The notes below the pieces were generated by a model. That model searched no databases. It was given only the letters and a program-made list of their open reading frames with translations, and had not been told where the DNA came from. A stretch of 61,237 nt of DNA. It comes from Ichthyophthirius multifiliis. Taxonomy: Eukaryota; Ciliophora; Oligohymenophorea; Hymenostomatida. The stretch spans positions 1-61,237 of the forward strand of contig NW_004086354.1 in NCBI RefSeq assembly GCF_000220395.1, in the 5' to 3' direction. Of the stretch, positions 23,523 through 35,527 are shown one piece after another. How positions within the stretch are numbered: position 1 is the first letter of the stretch; the number at the start of each line of letters is the position of its first letter. The translations under genes and the position numbers were made by a program.

Positions 23523-24137
23523 TCAAAATATTTTTAAAAAAGATAATATTTTGTTTAAGTAAGATTACTCTTCGCCTTAAAAATTTTTAATAACAATATT
23601 TTCAGAATCACATTCATAAAAATTATTAATAAAAAAGATATTTCTATAAGAGTTTATTTAATTCTAAGCACATTATACACTTTATAAAAATTAGCATTAT
23701 AACATTTCTTTAGATTAGCTAGTTTATTAAGAACAGTTTTAAGATACACATTTACTCAACTACTATTAAAATTAATTCCAATTTTTATTATTACTATATT
23801 ATTATTTAGCTAATTCATTATATTAATTTCCACAATTTTATAAAAATTGATTAGTGCTGCAATAGTTTTCAGTACATTTTAAATATTCAATAAGTTCTTA
23901 ATGCTATTCTGCATGAGTTCTACATTCTTAATAACACTCTAAAGGTGACTTAGTACATGTTTTTTAAACACATTGATTTAAATTTTTATAAGCTTATAAA
24001 CATGAAGAATTTTAATAACATTTAAAATAATGCTCAAAACACTGTTAAAATTTACATTTTAAGTGAGCAAAAGTGTTTTCAGAATATATTTATTGAAAGC
24101 TTATAAATAGAATCAAAATAAAATAAATTCGTTTCAT
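23523..24137 (-). CDS. Secreted cysteine-rich protein
   Basis: A single-exon gene of 205 codons including the TGA stop (23523-23525). It starts with a clear signal peptide, MKRIYFILILFISFQQIYS, and the mature part is dense in Cys (about 20), in pairs such as CKFQQCFEHYFKC, CVQKTC, CYQEC, CTENYC, CVSQNC and CQFLQSVQC. Gln is abundant, encoded by TAA, TAG and CAA. There is no membrane anchor or GPI-like hydrophobic end. The even Cys spacing (often 3-4 residues apart, repeating every 30-40) suggests a helical disulfide-linked secreted protein. I do not recognise the family; ciliates have many such lineage-specific secreted or mucocyst-type proteins. Confidence 0.8.
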
Positions 24138-24390
24138 TTTTCTTGTTTTCTTTTTTATAATGGAAAATAAATAATTTTGTATTATTATTTTTTATTTTAA
24201 AACTATATGAAACAATTATTTATATATTTATATTTAAAGTTAATTAAAATTCGTTTGACTTTATTTTATTAAGAATATTTTTATAAATAGTAATATATTA
24301 TTTTTAACTTCTTATAATATTTGAATTAATTTTTTATTAAATAAAAAATATAAAAGTGATGATAATAAAAATCATTTAGATAAGTTTTTA

Positions 24391-24428
24391 ATTCATTTTA
24401 ACTAAATTAATTCATTTTAACTAAATTA
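24391..24428. repeat. Two-copy 19-bp tandem repeat
   Basis: The unit ATTCATTTTAACTAAATTA occurs twice head to tail, and a degenerate third start (TCAATTCATTTGG) follows. It lies upstream of the secreted Cys-rich gene, 250 bp before its start codon. Confidence 0.7.
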
Positions 24429-24789
24429 TCAATTCATTTGGTTAATAACTTTTTTGGTAATTTATTTTAAATGCTTAATCGTCAATAATAAATGTGAGTA
24501 AAAAAAATCAATACTGGCCTTTTTTTAATTTTTTTAAAAAAAATAAGTTAATAAATAAGAAAATTTATAAACAGGTAATACTATATAAATAATAAAATCA
24601 CAAATTAAAATCATTATAAATATAATAAAATAATATTTATAAAAATATTATAATTAATCATCCAGACAATTAAATTGCAGATATATGTGTTAATAATTAA
24701 TGCACGATATTTATGGCAATAATGCTTAAATGAAATGCTCATACCTATATTACAAAATATATTTTAATAATTATTAACTGGTATATAAA

Positions 24790-25440
24790 ATAAAAAAATG
24801 ACTTTTAGTAAATTTAGAAAGTTTTTCTTAATTTTAATCCGAAATTCTAAAAGATTTACATTCACCTTATCATTCTAATTAAGAATATAATTTAAATATT
24901 TAGCTATTTCTTCTTCTAGGCTATTTATATTATTTCTAATTCTGTTTCAAAGTTCTTTAATAGAAGACTCTTGAAAACTTGCGTATAACTTATTTGATTT
25001 TATTATAGTTTTTATAAACAATGTAGAAATGTATTTAGAACTGATTTTATTTTATTTATTTTAATTTTATTCTGACGCTCAAATTAAATGATACATCTTA
25101 AAATATTTCAATTAAATGTATTATTTTCATCTATGTTAATCCAATTAATTTATATATTTTATTAAAATAAGAAAAAAATTGTAAAATAGACTTAAATTTA
25201 TAAATATAATATTTTTAAATTTTCTTTGTTTATTACATATTTACTTAAATACTTTCTAACACTGTTAAATACTATTTTTGTATATACACTGGCACATTTC
25301 CTTATTTTTATTATGATTTAATATATCTTTTTAACTTAATTATTATGATTGTCTCATTCTTTTATATAAATACCTAAAATTAATCATAAATTTTTACACT
25401 TTATCTGTTAGTAAAGTTGCTTTCATTAAATTATGAATAG
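24790..25440 (-). pseudogene. Possible decayed coding stretch
   Basis: On the minus strand short protein-like pieces appear in more than one frame (for example NKLYASFQESSIKEL, then after a TGA, NSLEEEIAKYLNYIL; and further upstream KDILNHNKNKEMCQC). The pieces are charged and coiled-coil-like and no family is recognisable. It may be an eroded gene, or a real gene with introns I could not place. Confidence 0.25.
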
Positions 25441-26969
25441 TATATTATAAAGTTAGTCATAAAAAAAATACTTTTCAATATTAGAAAATTTAAATTTTCT
25501 CAGAAACACCATCACTCATGATAAACTTTCTATATACATTATATTTTTTATTTCATTTATTAATAAAATAATAATTAAATATAATTTATTTTTTATATTG
25601 AAAAATATTTTCCATTGTAAATTTAAATTTTGAACACAAATAGATTCTTAAAAATATAAAATTAAAAAAGACAATATTGATGTTCATAAATCAAATCTAA
25701 TTGAATAGCTAGTTATTATAATTAATATAAAGTATTATTGTATAAAGAAAAAACATATTTCTAATTACTTTTGAAAATGTAAACTATATTTAGGATATAA
25801 TACTTAAATTAAAATTAAAACCTTAATTTTATATTATTGATATAGGCTAAATGTCTTTAAATATAAACATAAGAATATAATATATATATTTTTTTTAAGG
25901 TTTAAAGATGTTTTATTTTTAAATTATTTAATTTTGCTTTAAGTGTACATATTATTTAAAAAATTATTATGATATATTTTTCAAGTATTCTTTATATTCA
26001 AATTAATAATTATTTACAATCATCAAATTAAGTTGATGAATTTAAAATTCCTCTTTAAAATTAAAATAACTAAAATAATATAATAATTTTTTAGTTCTTT
26101 GTATTAAAAAATACAATTGAAGTATTTATTACATAATAATAGTTTTTTTTAAAAACAAAAAAAACATATAATAAAATTATTTTTAGATTTATTAAATATA
26201 TTTTTTTTTATTAATATACATAATGTATTTTAAAATAATAAAAATTATAAATACTATAAATTATATATTTTCATAATATTTGAATATATATAAAAATATA
26301 AATAAATATTAATTTAACTAATCCAATTATATAAATTTATATTTTTTTATATGCAAATGAAAATAATTTGTATTATACAAATATTTTTCCATCTCTGAAA
26401 TAGTTTAATAAGTGTTTATTTTTCAATCTTAAAATTTAAAATCTTGAGTTTAATACATAAATTAATTAAAATACTTAAAACTCTTTAAGAATCTGTTTAA
26501 AAAATTAAATTTGTAGAAAATTATATTAGATTGATGATTTTTACTTTATTTTGAGAATCGAGATTATAAATCAAGAAGGGAAAACAAAAGTTCATTTACT
26601 ATTTATTAATAAAATTATTTTTCGTAAATTACTTTAAATAGACATATATTCTATATATTTATAAAAATGAAAATATTTAGTATATATAATTAATTTAATT
26701 TTATATTTTTATTGTTATAATTAATAAATATAAATATCTTATTTAGAAATTCAATTTTAATTAATTTGAATTTTATTTATATAGTTTTTTAAAAAATAAA
26801 TATAAAATTAATTCTTTATATTTATTTTCTAGATATAAAATAGTCAAAATAAAATTAGAAAAAAAACTTATTCATAAATAAATCGAAATACTATATTTAA
26901 ATACTATTGATAGTAATAATATAAATAGTATTGATTTCAAATAGTCCTAAAATAAAAAAAAAAAATAAC

Positions 26970-28424
26970 ATGAATACAATTTCCAACAATAATTAAAATA
27001 TAATTGAAGAATAGAAGTCTTCGAGTTTTACAAATAAAAAATTTAGTCCATTTTTAGAGTTTCCATAATATACAAGTGAATAATATCAAAATCAAAGTAT
27101 ATTAAAATCTTAGATATAAGATACAAAGAATGAATTAGATTATTTGACATGCCCAATATGCCTAAATATATTATGGAAGCCAATATCGTGTTAAGAATGT
27201 ACTTAATCATTTTGTAGTTTATGTATATCTAAATGGCTGAAAACTAAAAAATAATAAAGAAACAATTCATCAATACATAATAATGACGAAAGTATAAATT
27301 AATAAAATGAGGAAGACGATGATTAAATATTATTTCATAATTAATAATAATAATAAAATATAGCAGATATAACATTTGGATATTAATAATAAATATAATA
27401 ATCATTTTCTTCATAAGTTTAATTATTTTAATAAAAGAGACCTTTAAATGAAGAAAATAATAAGAATTGTCCTCATTGTAATAAAGATTTTAAAGAAATA
27501 AAAGTTCCTTTAATAAAAAAGCTTTTGGCATCTTTAAAAATAAAATGTTTTTATTCCAAAAGTGGATGTATCGAAATCATTAGTTATGATTAATATGAAA
27601 AACATTGCCTTAAATGCTAATTTTAAAGTATAAAATGTGAAGGTTGTTAATAATAAATATTCTTGAAAAATTATTAAGAGCATAAAGAAACATGTGAATA
27701 AATAAATATAAAATGTGAAAAGTGTGCGTTTGAAATTAAAAGGAAGTTTTATTTAACAAATCATACATAAATATACTGTATAGAATAATAATTATTACAA
27801 AAAAATGATTTTCTAAATTAATAATAAAATTAATTAAATGAATAAAAAAATTCTATTTAAAAAATTCAAAACTAAATCTAAAATATTCTTGAAGGAAAAA
27901 TTCAAACTATTAATATTTTTATTTTCTCTACATATTTTAACAAATATTTCAAATTTTAAAATAATAAAATCACATTAGAAAAAGACTCTTATAACGAAAT
28001 GAAGAAAAAAAGAGACTTTTTGCATTTTTTTATTAATGAAACCTTCTTCCTAAATTCTTTATTTGTTTTTGTTTGGAAAATAAAAATACTTAAACTTTAA
28101 GGTAATATGAACATAGGAATTACTAATATTCAAGGAAAAAATTCGGTTGATTATATAATTAATAAATAAGGTGATTTAAAGAAAAAAGAAAAATTAGATA
28201 CTAAATACAAATTAAAAGAAAATTAAAAAGAATTTTTTTATAATGAAAATGATACTATATAAATAAAATATATTCCTTTTAAATATACTATAGAATTATA
28301 TAATATAGATTAAAATGTATATTTTCGTTTTGATTAAAAAATTCTTTTTGAATTTTAAAAATAATTCTTTTTTTTCTTTTCTTTAGATTATTAAGGCGAC
28401 TCATTGCTTTTTTTACCTAATTGA
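26970..28424 (+). CDS. RING + TRAF-type zinc-finger protein
   Basis: A single-exon gene of 485 codons, ATG at 26970 and TGA at 28422-28424. Near residues 58-95 is a RING-like finger: LDYLTCPICLNILWKPISC, CTQSFCSLCISKWL, then after a Gln/Asn-rich insert CPHCNKDF near residue 160. TRAF-type fingers follow (CFYSKSGCIEII... HCLKC, KCEGCQQQIFLKNYQEHKETC, KCEKCAFEIKRKFYLTNH). Residues of about 275-300 form a Gln-rich coiled coil, and the C-terminal 170 residues carry no recognised domain. RING/TRAF proteins act as E3 ubiquitin ligases or signalling adaptors. The usual CGH before the third ligand is replaced by ECTQS, a variation I would expect in a divergent RING. Spanning the whole length in one frame supports the model. 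Confidence 0.85.
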
Positions 28425-28585
28425 AAATATTTAAATCAATTAAAAACAAAACAAAAAAGTATTATTATAAATAAACTATTTTATTTTGTGAGTTTTAAAA
28501 GCATTAGTATTTGATAATTTTAATATACTTATATAATTAAAAAAAAAAAATTATAAAATTTGTTATATTAATTTAAATTATTTAT

Positions 28586-31521
28586 TCATTTTTATATATC
28601 TTCTTCTATTAATATAGAATTATGCATAAATCTTGAGAATTTCATATTTTGAATAATTTCCCATTTATCTTCAACTAAATTATATCTTATCAAATTAATA
28701 AAAATTAAATAAAAAAAATAAAAAAATTACCTTTCAACTGAATTCAAAGGTACATTATCAAATCCTCCAAACACATATATATATTAATTATCTTAAGATA
28801 TAACTGCACTCAAAGTACATCTAGGATTATTCATATTACTTATATAACTCCATTAATTTAATGATTCATCATATTTTTCTACTGAACATAAATAGTTAGT
28901 TCCATCAAACCCTCCAATAGCATAAATTCCATCTGGTAAAGTAACCGCACATAAAGCTCTCCTGGGTGTATTTAAAGATGCAATAGTTTACCATTTTTCA
29001 GTTTAAAAATCATATCTTTCTACAGTTTTTAAACAAATATTATTTTTTCCTCCAAAACCACCTATAGCATATATTCTTTTATCTAAACCTTATGCTATAG
29101 CTAATTCATCTCTTTTTTCGTTCATATTTTCTAATTTTATAACACTTAAATTATTTAAATCATATAATTCTGTTGAATATTAAATACTTTATCCATCATT
29201 CCCACCAACAACTATTATTTTATCTTTTTTTTTTATTTTTATTAGTAATTTTTTTTTTATTACTATCTCCTAAATTTAATACTCCGAAACCACTTTTTGG
29301 AGAAGTTAGGCTAATATTACTTGATTATATAATATTTTATTATAAATTGAATTCTTCGCATTATGAAACTCTTAATCCATTCTTTATTTTTTAATTAAAA
29401 AAAAAATTAAATTTAATTTATATTTACTTTTTTTCCTCCCATTATTAATATGACTTTATTATCTAATTAAACAACTGAAAACTTTGCTCTATTTATGTCT
29501 AAATTATATACTTAATCCCAATTATTTTATTAAATATCGTATCTTTCTATTACATTTATATTATTTTCTACAAACCCTCCAAATACAAATATATAATCTT
29601 TAGGCTATTAAGAATTAACTATAGAGAAATCTAACTATTTATATATATAATTAATAATTTTTTATAAATATATATATTATTTTTTACTTTGTTAATATAT
29701 GTGTCTGTTGTTTCACTTTTAAATGATTTCAAAAAGTTGTTATTTATTTATTATAGAATATTATTATTTTCAATATCATCTTCATTTAAAATAAACTAAA
29801 ATTATTAATCATCATCATCGAATCTTTTATTATATTTAAATTGAAAATATGGAACAAAAATAATTAAATATTACTTGCTATGTTATATAGGAAAGAATAT
29901 AGAATTGCAAATTTAATTTTTTTTTTTAATAGTATTGTTCATAATACTTTTTGCTACATCTTTTTGTGGAGTTAAACTTAATTAAGAAATTTTATTAATT
30001 TAATCTTATTTTTAATAAATATTTTTTATTTTATTTTATTTTTACTAAAAGATTTATCAAACTAATTTTTGTAATTTTAAGGAATTTATTTTTAGTCTAT
30101 TTTTTTCTTATAATAACTAAATATTAATTTGTTTAGATAGAAATTTATATGAAAAATAAAAAATTATATATTTTTTTTATTTAATATTTACTAAAAAGGA
30201 ATATTTTCATTTTCTTTAATTTAATTTTTTTTACTATATGTAGTTTGTATAGGACTTTACTCTTTTTGCTCCTTTTACATATTCTTACTATATGTTGAGC
30301 TTTTTTATAATTATTTATTATGCTTAACTCTTAAATAAATATATATATATATATATATATATATTATCTTAATAAAAATAAAATAAAATTTTATATATTA
30401 TTACATATTATTAGAATTATTTGAATAATTTTATAAAGTATTTTGTTTTCTTACGAAAGTGTTTTTATTTTAAGAAATATCCTATTTTTTAAAATTGCTA
30501 GTTAAAGTTTTTTATTAAAGTTAGTAAATCATGCCATTAATATTTTTTAAAAATAGTTATAATTCCTACTCTTTATTAAAGTAATTATTAACTTAATTTA
30601 ATTTCACTCCTTCTAAACTTTACCTTGGATTTTTTATTAATTTTATTATTTTTTCATTCTAATTAAGGGTAGTTAAATATTCAATATCCTACATAATTTA
30701 ATGCTTTTAAAAAAATTATTTGAATGATAAAAAATCTTTAGAATATTCTTAATAATAATTATCAATATTTTTTAAATATTATTATTCATTAAATAATTAT
30801 TCTTAAAATTTTCTTTTTAAATCACTTTCTCGCTCATTTATATATTTTTTTATTTCATTAAAAAAGTTATTTACTTCGCCTAATTAATAAATAATCTTTT
30901 TTTTAAAAATAATAATAATAATAACATAATTAATAAATAAAATGTACTTTCTATTCAAAAAGGTTAACGCTTTTATTTATTTGTTCAATAACGTTCTAAT
31001 ATTTTTCGTCTTAATTTTTCGCATACTAATATATTTATAATTATTCATGTTTATTTCTTTAAACAGTATTATAAATAGAATCAATTTAATGTTATTTATG
31101 TCCATCATGTAATATACAATTAATGCATAATAGCTTTTTATCATCTTCACAATAAGCTGTAAATATATTTTTTTTATAAATAATTATTAATATTACCTTC
31201 ATATATTTTCTAATGTTTATTACAAATTTAGTCTTTATTAAAATCAAAGCTTGAGCTTTCACTATTAAAATTTTCGAAAGTTTTTTAATTTTCATTTATA
31301 CTTTTATATCTTTATTTATTTACATTTATTAAAGCTATATTTTTAGGAAAAAAACTTATTTTCAAAGCAACATTTTTATAATTACATTCTGGACATATTA
31401 TACAATCATTATTATATAAATCGTTTGTACACATATCACATATTGAGTGTCCACATTATATTAGTAATCTTGGAAATTTTTCGTTTTCATTATACTAATT
31501 TTTACATCTAAAGCAATCCAT
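28586..31521 (-). CDS. RING-B-box-coiled-coil-Kelch protein (TRIM/Kelch-like)
   Basis: The ATG (31519-31521) opens MDCFRCKNQYNENEKF, a RING with CGHSICDMCTNDL and CPEC. A B-box follows after an intron: CNKHQKIYE joined to AYCEDDKKLLCINCILHDGHK. Then comes a long coiled coil (NEIKKYINERESDLKRKFQ and beyond). The C-terminal half has five or six Kelch repeats: YIFVFGGFVENN, KIIVVGGNDGQ, RIYAIGGFGGKNN, GIYAIGGFDGTN, YIYVFGGFDNVPL; TGA at 28586-28588. The junction between the coiled coil and Kelch halves (about 29700-30400) was joined by reading through introns that keep the frame; an in-frame ATG at 29942 means two separate genes are possible. Domain order suggests a ubiquitin ligase whose Kelch propeller picks substrates, but that is inference. 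Confidence 0.72.
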
Positions 31522-31740
31522 TTTTTGTTTGTCTTGTCTTTTTTGTTTTTTGTTCTTTTAGATTTATTCGTTAATTAAAAATTTAAATTAATATAAAGCG
31601 AATAATATATTTTTGTTTAAACAATAAAATCCTCTTAATATATTTTTTTCGATTAATGTTAATTAATGATTTATAATAAATTTTAATTAAAATATCTAAA
31701 TAAGATAAGAAACATATGTATCAAAAAAATAAATATTTAT

Positions 31741-31789
<49 letters not shown>

Positions 31790-31946
31790 CTAAAAACTAA
31801 AAAACAATATTTTTTGAATTTATCTTATTATATCATATTTACAAATTATATAATATTTTAAAATTTTATGAACTTAAAAATTGTTTGACAAAATTTTATA
31901 TATATAATTAATACATAAAAAAGTATATAAAAACAAGAAGATAAAT
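31522..31946. other. Spacer between tandem minus-strand genes
   Basis: About 420 bp, including an (AT)n run at 31746-31786. It should hold the 3' end of the MORN/Q-rich gene's neighbourhood and the 5' region of the TRIM/Kelch gene. No coding signal seen. Confidence 0.6.
31746..31786. repeat. (AT)n microsatellite
   Basis: About 40 bases of alternating AT in the spacer upstream of the TRIM/Kelch gene. Confidence 0.85.
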
Positions 31947-34253
31947 TCAAAATATAATCTTTACAGGAGTATAAGGCCTCTTTTAATCTTTAATTTAGTT
32001 ATTAAGTAACTTTTCTAAAACAGAATCTTCATTTTTAATAATTTTAAATAAATTATTAGTATTAATTGCAGTATATTATTAAATACTTTTATTTTACTCA
32101 GATTTATTCAAAAAAATAATATCTTCTTTATTTTAAAAAGGGCGTATTTATTTTAGTTTAAAATTTAATTAATCTAATTTCTTAATAGAATTATTAATTG
32201 TACCTTTAACTTAATTAAAATCGAATAAATTTTATTTGTATTATTTCTCTTCGTCTTTTAAATTTATCATTTTAAAATTTTGAATTTCCATATTACTTAT
32301 AGCTTATTCTAAATCTTAACTATATTATTTATTATTTTCTTTTATATTTTCTACTTTTTCGTTACTTGTATATTTAAAAGATTTTATTGGATTTGCACTA
32401 GTATTAATAAAGTTTGATGTAAAATTATTTTATTAGTTTTAAGTAAAAAAATTATCTTATTACTAACTTTATTAATTTTTTATTATTTATTTTACATCGC
32501 TAATTGATTTGTTCTAAGAGTTCTAACTAAAAATACTAGTATTATTTTAATTCTCGCTTTCATTCTTTATTTTATAATTGTTTTATGTATCATTATTATT
32601 ATATTTCTATTAAGAATTTTAACCAGAAATTTAATTTATTTGTTCATTTTATTAATAATTACTAATTGGTGGTATTTTTGTAATAATTTAATTTTCAATT
32701 TCTTCTTTTTAATTATATTTAAAGATTTTATTTTATTAATTGTTTTCAGTTTTCTTTATTATTTCAGCAAAATTTTAATCATTTTATTAAGAATTATCAA
32801 TATATTAACTTTTAAATTATATATGATCAAATAAGACTTTTCTTGCTGTATTTTATTAAGTTTTATTACTTTATTTTATTATTTCTTAAAACGAATGTTC
32901 AGTTTTTGATTATTATCTTTTATTTTAAACTTTTTATTTATTTTTTTTATTAAAAATATACTAAAATATATAATACTTATATTATTATTATAATTTTAAA
33001 AAAATTATTCATAATTTTCATCTAAACTTAATTTTTATTATTTAAATTATTTTAATAAAATCTAATATTCTTTGCAAACCTTTTTACTCTAAATACTATT
33101 ACTTTCATCAAACTTTTATACATTTTATTATTTAAAATATTTATTTTCGACATACTTTGGTCTATTTTTTGTTTATGGAGAATAACAATTACTATATAAA
33201 CTTAAATAACCTTATTAACTTTGATTTATCTTTTAATTAAAATTTTACATTATATATTCTTCTTAATAGCTTCGTATTACACTTTTATATCAGCATATTT
33301 ACTTGGATGCTTATAATTTTCTTATTTTTAATATTGAAACATATATTTTATAAATTATTAATACATATTAAACTTAAAGGAAAGCCTGTCCCACTTTTTA
33401 TTATTTTTATTAAAAAGTTTCCTTCAAAATATCCATAAATATATTTGTTTTCTTTTATCATATATTAAATTCCTATATTTATTAAGTATTTTTTTTATAA
33501 ACAAAATAAATATGTAAAATACCAAATTTAAAACTATTTTTCTAAAAAATCCCATCATTTAATATATTTTAAACTATTTGAGTACCTAATCCATTTAAGT
33601 ATTTACCCTTATAAAAATTAAAAGATTATATAAAAAAATAAAATACTTAAAAATATCCTTTTTAAATTGGTTAGTTTTTAAAATTATGAATAATTCCAAT
33701 GCCTTCAGATTAACTTCCGGAAAAATTAGTAACTCCTACATACCAAAATCCATTTTGCATATCAATAATTCGGAATTTTTTAGAATTTTATGAAAAATTA
33801 CTAGAAGAAATTATTTCTTTAATTATTTATTTAAGATTTTTAATTTATTAAAATTATTAACAATTAATAGAATTTTATTTATTTATTTTATTCTAATTTT
33901 TATTTTCTTCTTATTTTTAGTTGTTAAAAGAGATATTTTATTCATTATCAATTATGCATATTATGTGAGTTAATTTATTTCTGTGAAAATATCCTAATAT
34001 GGAACACCCATTCTGAAAATAAATTATTCCTTTCTCTTCTATACAATCTTTACGCCATTACCCTATATAAATTTAACCAGAATCCCAACAAAATATTCCA
34101 AATCCTTCTCTTTTCTAGTTTGAAATTTAACCTTAATAATAACCGTTTGTAAATTCTATTAATTTAAATTCTTTATTTTTTATTACTTTATTTTTTAAAA
34201 TTTTTATTTTAATTATAACCTTGTTAATTGTGTAAAATTTACGCATATTTCAT
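31947..34253 (-). CDS. MORN-repeat protein with Gln/Asn-rich C-terminal half
   Basis: The ATG (34251-34253) opens MKYAQILHNQQ; splicing a GTTATA...AAAG intron joins it to EFKLIEFTNGYYQG. MORN-like repeats occupy the first half: YYQGQISNQKREGFGIF, YIGQWRKDC, GYFQGKYLNGLGTQI and IYGYFEGNF; some are degenerate. The second half (about 33300-31950) is low-complexity, rich in Gln, Asn and Lys with scattered Ser, and ends KRPYTPVKIIF before TGA at 31947-31949. Several short introns were seen but not all were placed, especially around 33000-33300. A second MORN protein lies 18 kb away at 14707-16121, on the other strand and with a different layout, so the two do not look like recent duplicates. The role is unknown. 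Confidence 0.7.
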
Positions 34254-34554
34254 TTTTTTTTTCAATATATATATATATATATATTTTTTTTTTTTAATAA
34301 ATGATAATATTAATTAAAATATATGATATAATTAAAAATTGTATTAAAATTTTTTATTATTTAGTAATAAAAAAAATAAATATAGCATCAAAAACTATAG
34401 CTTTAAGAATAAAAAAATGTAAAATATTTAATTTTGTATTAAAATTTATTTTGATAAATTAAAATTATTTTATTAATATTAAAATTATAAACGAATTATT
34501 TAATTAATAAAAAAGAAATAGATAAGTAATAAAAACAAAAATTAAAATTATTTT
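34254..34554. other. Spacer between MORN/Q-rich and VPS25 genes
   Basis: About 300 bp of A/T-rich sequence with an AT run and poly-T near 34263-34300. Nothing coding is seen. It separates two genes on the same strand. Confidence 0.55.
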
Positions 34555-35388
34555 TCATTTAAATTTAAAACTATATGTACCATCCTCCATTTAGTAAAGC
34601 TTTTTTATAAAAAAATAAAAATAATATTTATAATTATTATTTGTAAAAAAATACATCTCCTTTTCCATTTTCTTATAAAACATTAAGAGCTCTAACAATT
34701 TAATCAGTAGGAAGATCGTAAAATTCTAAATTTATAAGTTATTAAAAATAAAATAATAATAATAATAAAATATTACTCTCTTTAGGAGTTGTTTGAGGCC
34801 CTTTTTGAATATATTAAACAGTTTCTATTTCATTAATTAAATGATTTTATTTAACCTATAATAATAACTTAATATAAAAAATGTATTTTTTTTTATACCC
34901 AAACGTATATATCATCTGCTAATTCATAAGAAGAATACCAATTAACACTAAAATTTTCTTAATCTTATCCTTCCCATTAAATATTTTTTTATCTTGCAAG
35001 TTCATTTAAAATTTATAAAATTTCTTATTTTGAAAGTTTTTCTATTAAATAAATATATTTAATATAAATAAAATTAATTTTTTCAGTACTAACAACTCCA
35101 GTGCTTGAATCACTGAAAAATGTATTTGAATCACTTGCTAATTAGCTTAATGAAGAATTCAGAATCTTATTTTGTTTAAAGTAACTATGTGTTATATCAC
35201 CCCAATACATTAATTATTTTTGCTTTGTTTCGGCATGATCTTGTATACTAATAATTTTTGTTACTTATATCTAATTTAATATTTATATTTTACGTATAAA
35301 ATGCAGGACATTTTAATAATTTTGTATATAAATCTTTTTTTTCTTATTAAAAATTCTCGATAGTACTTTAAAATCTATTTTAATCCAT
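34555..35388 (-). CDS. VPS25: VPS25, ESCRT-II subunit
   Basis: The ATG (35386-35388) opens MDQNRFQSTIENFQQEKKDL. The family signature follows: CPAFYTIQDHAETKQKQL, LMYWGDITHSYFKQNKI, then the winged-helix part with LSKQEILQILNELARQKN, IQWEGQ, YELADDIYVWVKQN and the C-terminal winged helix with FYDLPTDQIVRALNVLQENGKGD. Splicing out GTATTTTT...AAAAG restores the typical end LYQMEDGTYSFKFK before TGA at 34555-34557. There are about five short introns. VPS25 binds VPS22/VPS36 in ESCRT-II and recruits VPS20 to sort ubiquitinated cargo into multivesicular bodies. The N-terminal 20 residues before CPAFYT are an extension compared with human VPS25. Confidence 0.9.
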
Positions 35389-35527
35389 TTATATTTTTAT
35401 ATTGAATTTATTTTAATAATTATAAAAAAAAAAAACTAAATATTTAATATAAATAATGTTTAAAAATTTTTTAATATTATAAAGAAATAATAATATCTAA
35501 TATCAAGATATGTTTATTTTTATTTTT

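Larger units (their letters stand above)
24138..26969. other. 2.8-kb spacer with possible decayed or unrecognised minus-strand coding
   Basis: Most of it is plain A/T-rich DNA. It contains a two-copy 19-bp tandem repeat (24391-24428) and a stretch at about 24790-25440 that reads like protein on the minus strand, but in shifting frames and with TGA codons. No gene is supported over the rest. Confidence 0.5.
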
